5,858 nt of DNA from Kiritimatiellales bacterium (GTDB lineage: Bacteria; Verrucomicrobiota; Kiritimatiellia; Kiritimatiellales; Pontiellaceae), in NCBI GenBank assembly GCA_015486775.1, contig WFRA01000133.1, positions 1-5,858 on the forward strand. The letters run 5' to 3'. Each line of letters begins with the position of its first letter. Within the stretch, counting starts at the first letter, position 1. The notes under the pieces are model-generated. The model was not told the origin of the DNA. It worked only from the letters and a program-made list of their open reading frames with translations, and made no database searches. Both the position numbers and the translations under genes were made by a program. This document shows positions 5,183 through 5,858 of this stretch, piece by piece.

Positions 5183-5858
5183 AAAAATCATATTGGGGCA
5201 TGGCTCCGGTGGGCGGATGACGCGCGAGCTGGTGCGGGATATTTTTTGCAGGCACCTCGGCGATGCCGGGTCGGAGTCGCTGGACGATGGGGCGGTGCTT
5301 TCCCTTTCCCGGAAAACCGACGGGGACACCGCTTCTACGAAATTGGTTTCACGACAGATCCGTATGTGGTGAGTCCGCTGGAGTTTCGTACCTTGGAACG
5401 TATCGTGAAGTCGATTGCCGAAAAGGCGCGCGAAGCGGAAGTGCGGATGGTCTGCGGTGACACCAAGGTGGTGGAGAAGGGGAAGGGCGACGGAATCTTC
5501 ATCAACACGGCGGAAATCGGCGTGCTCGAAAAGCCCCTGCCTTCCAAAACCATCGAACCGGGCGACAAGATTATTGCCAGCGGAACCATCGGCGACCACG
5601 GCATGGCGCTGCTGACGATGCGCAAGGGCTTTCCGCTCAAGTCGGATTTGCGGAGCGACTGCGCCCCGCTCAATGTCATGATTTTCCAACTATTGGAAAG
5701 GGTGGAGGTGAAGTGGATGCGCGACCCGACGCGCGGCGGGGTGGCGACGGCGCTCAACGAGCTGGCGGAAGACCAACTCTGGGGCGTTTTGCTGGAGGAG
5801 GATTCGATCCCGCTCGCCGATCCAGCTGCGGGGGTGGCGGAATTGCTCGGTCTTGATC
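5172..5858 (+). pseudogene. hypE: hypE, frameshifted and internally deleted, runs off the window
   Basis: HypE dehydrates S-carbamoylated cysteine at its C-terminus to a thiocyanate, donating cyanide for the hydrogenase Fe centre. Frame 0 opens MSSEKIILGHGSGGRMTREL and continues to LDDGAVLSLS, both clear HypE matches, then loses homology and stops at TGA (5370-5372). Homology resumes in frame 2 from about 5333: GFTTDPYVVSPLEF, CGDTKVVEKGKGDGIFINTA, GTIGDHGMALL, and MRDPTRGGVATALNELA. The shift is equivalent to a net loss of one base between about 5305 and 5335. In addition, PLEF is followed directly by RTLERIVKSIAEKA, so the conserved block after PL-F in the family (PGG-IGKL through GFILEEG) is missing, about 39 codons, in frame. 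This removes part of the N-terminal AIR-synthase-like domain. The 3' end and its terminal cysteine lie beyond the window. Confidence 0.87.
5684..5698. repeat. TTCCARNNNYTGGAA palindrome, copy 4 (in hypE), longest arms
   Basis: TTCCAACTATTGGAA is an exact match. Its symmetry extends one base each side to TTTCCAA-CTA-TTGGAAA (5683-5699), seven-base perfect arms. It encodes F-Q-L-L-E with the leucine codons CTA and TTG back to back, unusual in this GC-rich gene. Confidence 0.6.

Noticed and set aside
5311..5325. TTCCCTTTCCCGGAA and 3487-3501 TTCCGAGCCATGGAA as further motif copies
   Set aside because: They share only TTCC-N7-GGAA and differ from the consensus at two or more inner positions. Such loose matches are expected by chance.
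4772..5689. 305-residue minus-strand open frame across Uma2 and hypE
   Set aside because: It spans two unrelated plus-strand genes, which a real gene would not do neatly, and its translation is composition-driven.
1..5858. CRISPR array, tRNA, rRNA, transposase or insertion-sequence ends
   Set aside because: No regularly spaced direct repeats, cloverleaf-like sequence, rRNA similarity, transposase motif or long terminal inverted repeats were seen on either strand.

Overview
The window is bacterial chromosomal DNA, moderately GC-rich, with densely packed genes. The taxon cannot be proved from the sequence. Gene style and the recurring TTCCA...TGGAA palindrome make me think of the PVC superphylum, perhaps Kiritimatiellota (Pontiella-like), but that is an impression and not a result.

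Layout, left to right. (1) 1-66: last codons of an unidentified upstream gene. (2) 155-759: a two-gene toxin-antitoxin cassette, a DUF2281-type antitoxin and a PIN-domain (VapC-like) toxin overlapping by one base, with a candidate promoter and palindromic operator in front. (3) 834-1292: a CYTH/triphosphate-tunnel protein. (4) 1380-1715: a small protein with three predicted membrane segments, preceded by a candidate promoter carrying two TTCCA...TGGAA palindromes. (5) 1737-2678, minus strand: serine O-acetyltransferase of the EpsC/CysE type, convergent with the membrane protein and divergent from the next gene. (6) 2782-4161: threonine synthase. (7) 4169-5858: a wrecked hydrogenase-maturation cluster in the usual order hypC-hypD-hypE. 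hypC has a frameshift, hypD is reduced to its last ~40 codons, and hypE has a frameshift plus an in-frame loss of about 39 codons. An intact Uma2/DUF820 gene (4559-5182) sits between the hypD remnant and hypE.

The intact genes cover amino-acid biosynthesis (cysteine precursor, threonine), a phosphate-ester/CYTH protein and a toxin-antitoxin pair. The hyp genes would together build the Fe(CN)2CO centre of [NiFe]-hydrogenases. As read here they cannot make functional HypD, and probably not HypC or HypE, so the lineage has either lost [NiFe]-hydrogenase maturation or carries another hyp set elsewhere.

The most unusual signal unrelated to gene content is a 15-bp interrupted palindrome, TTCCARNNNYTGGAA. 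It occurs exactly four times in under 6 kb, with three one-mismatch copies, in coding and non-coding DNA and in different reading frames. It looks like a dispersed DNA-level motif and not a by-product of protein coding.
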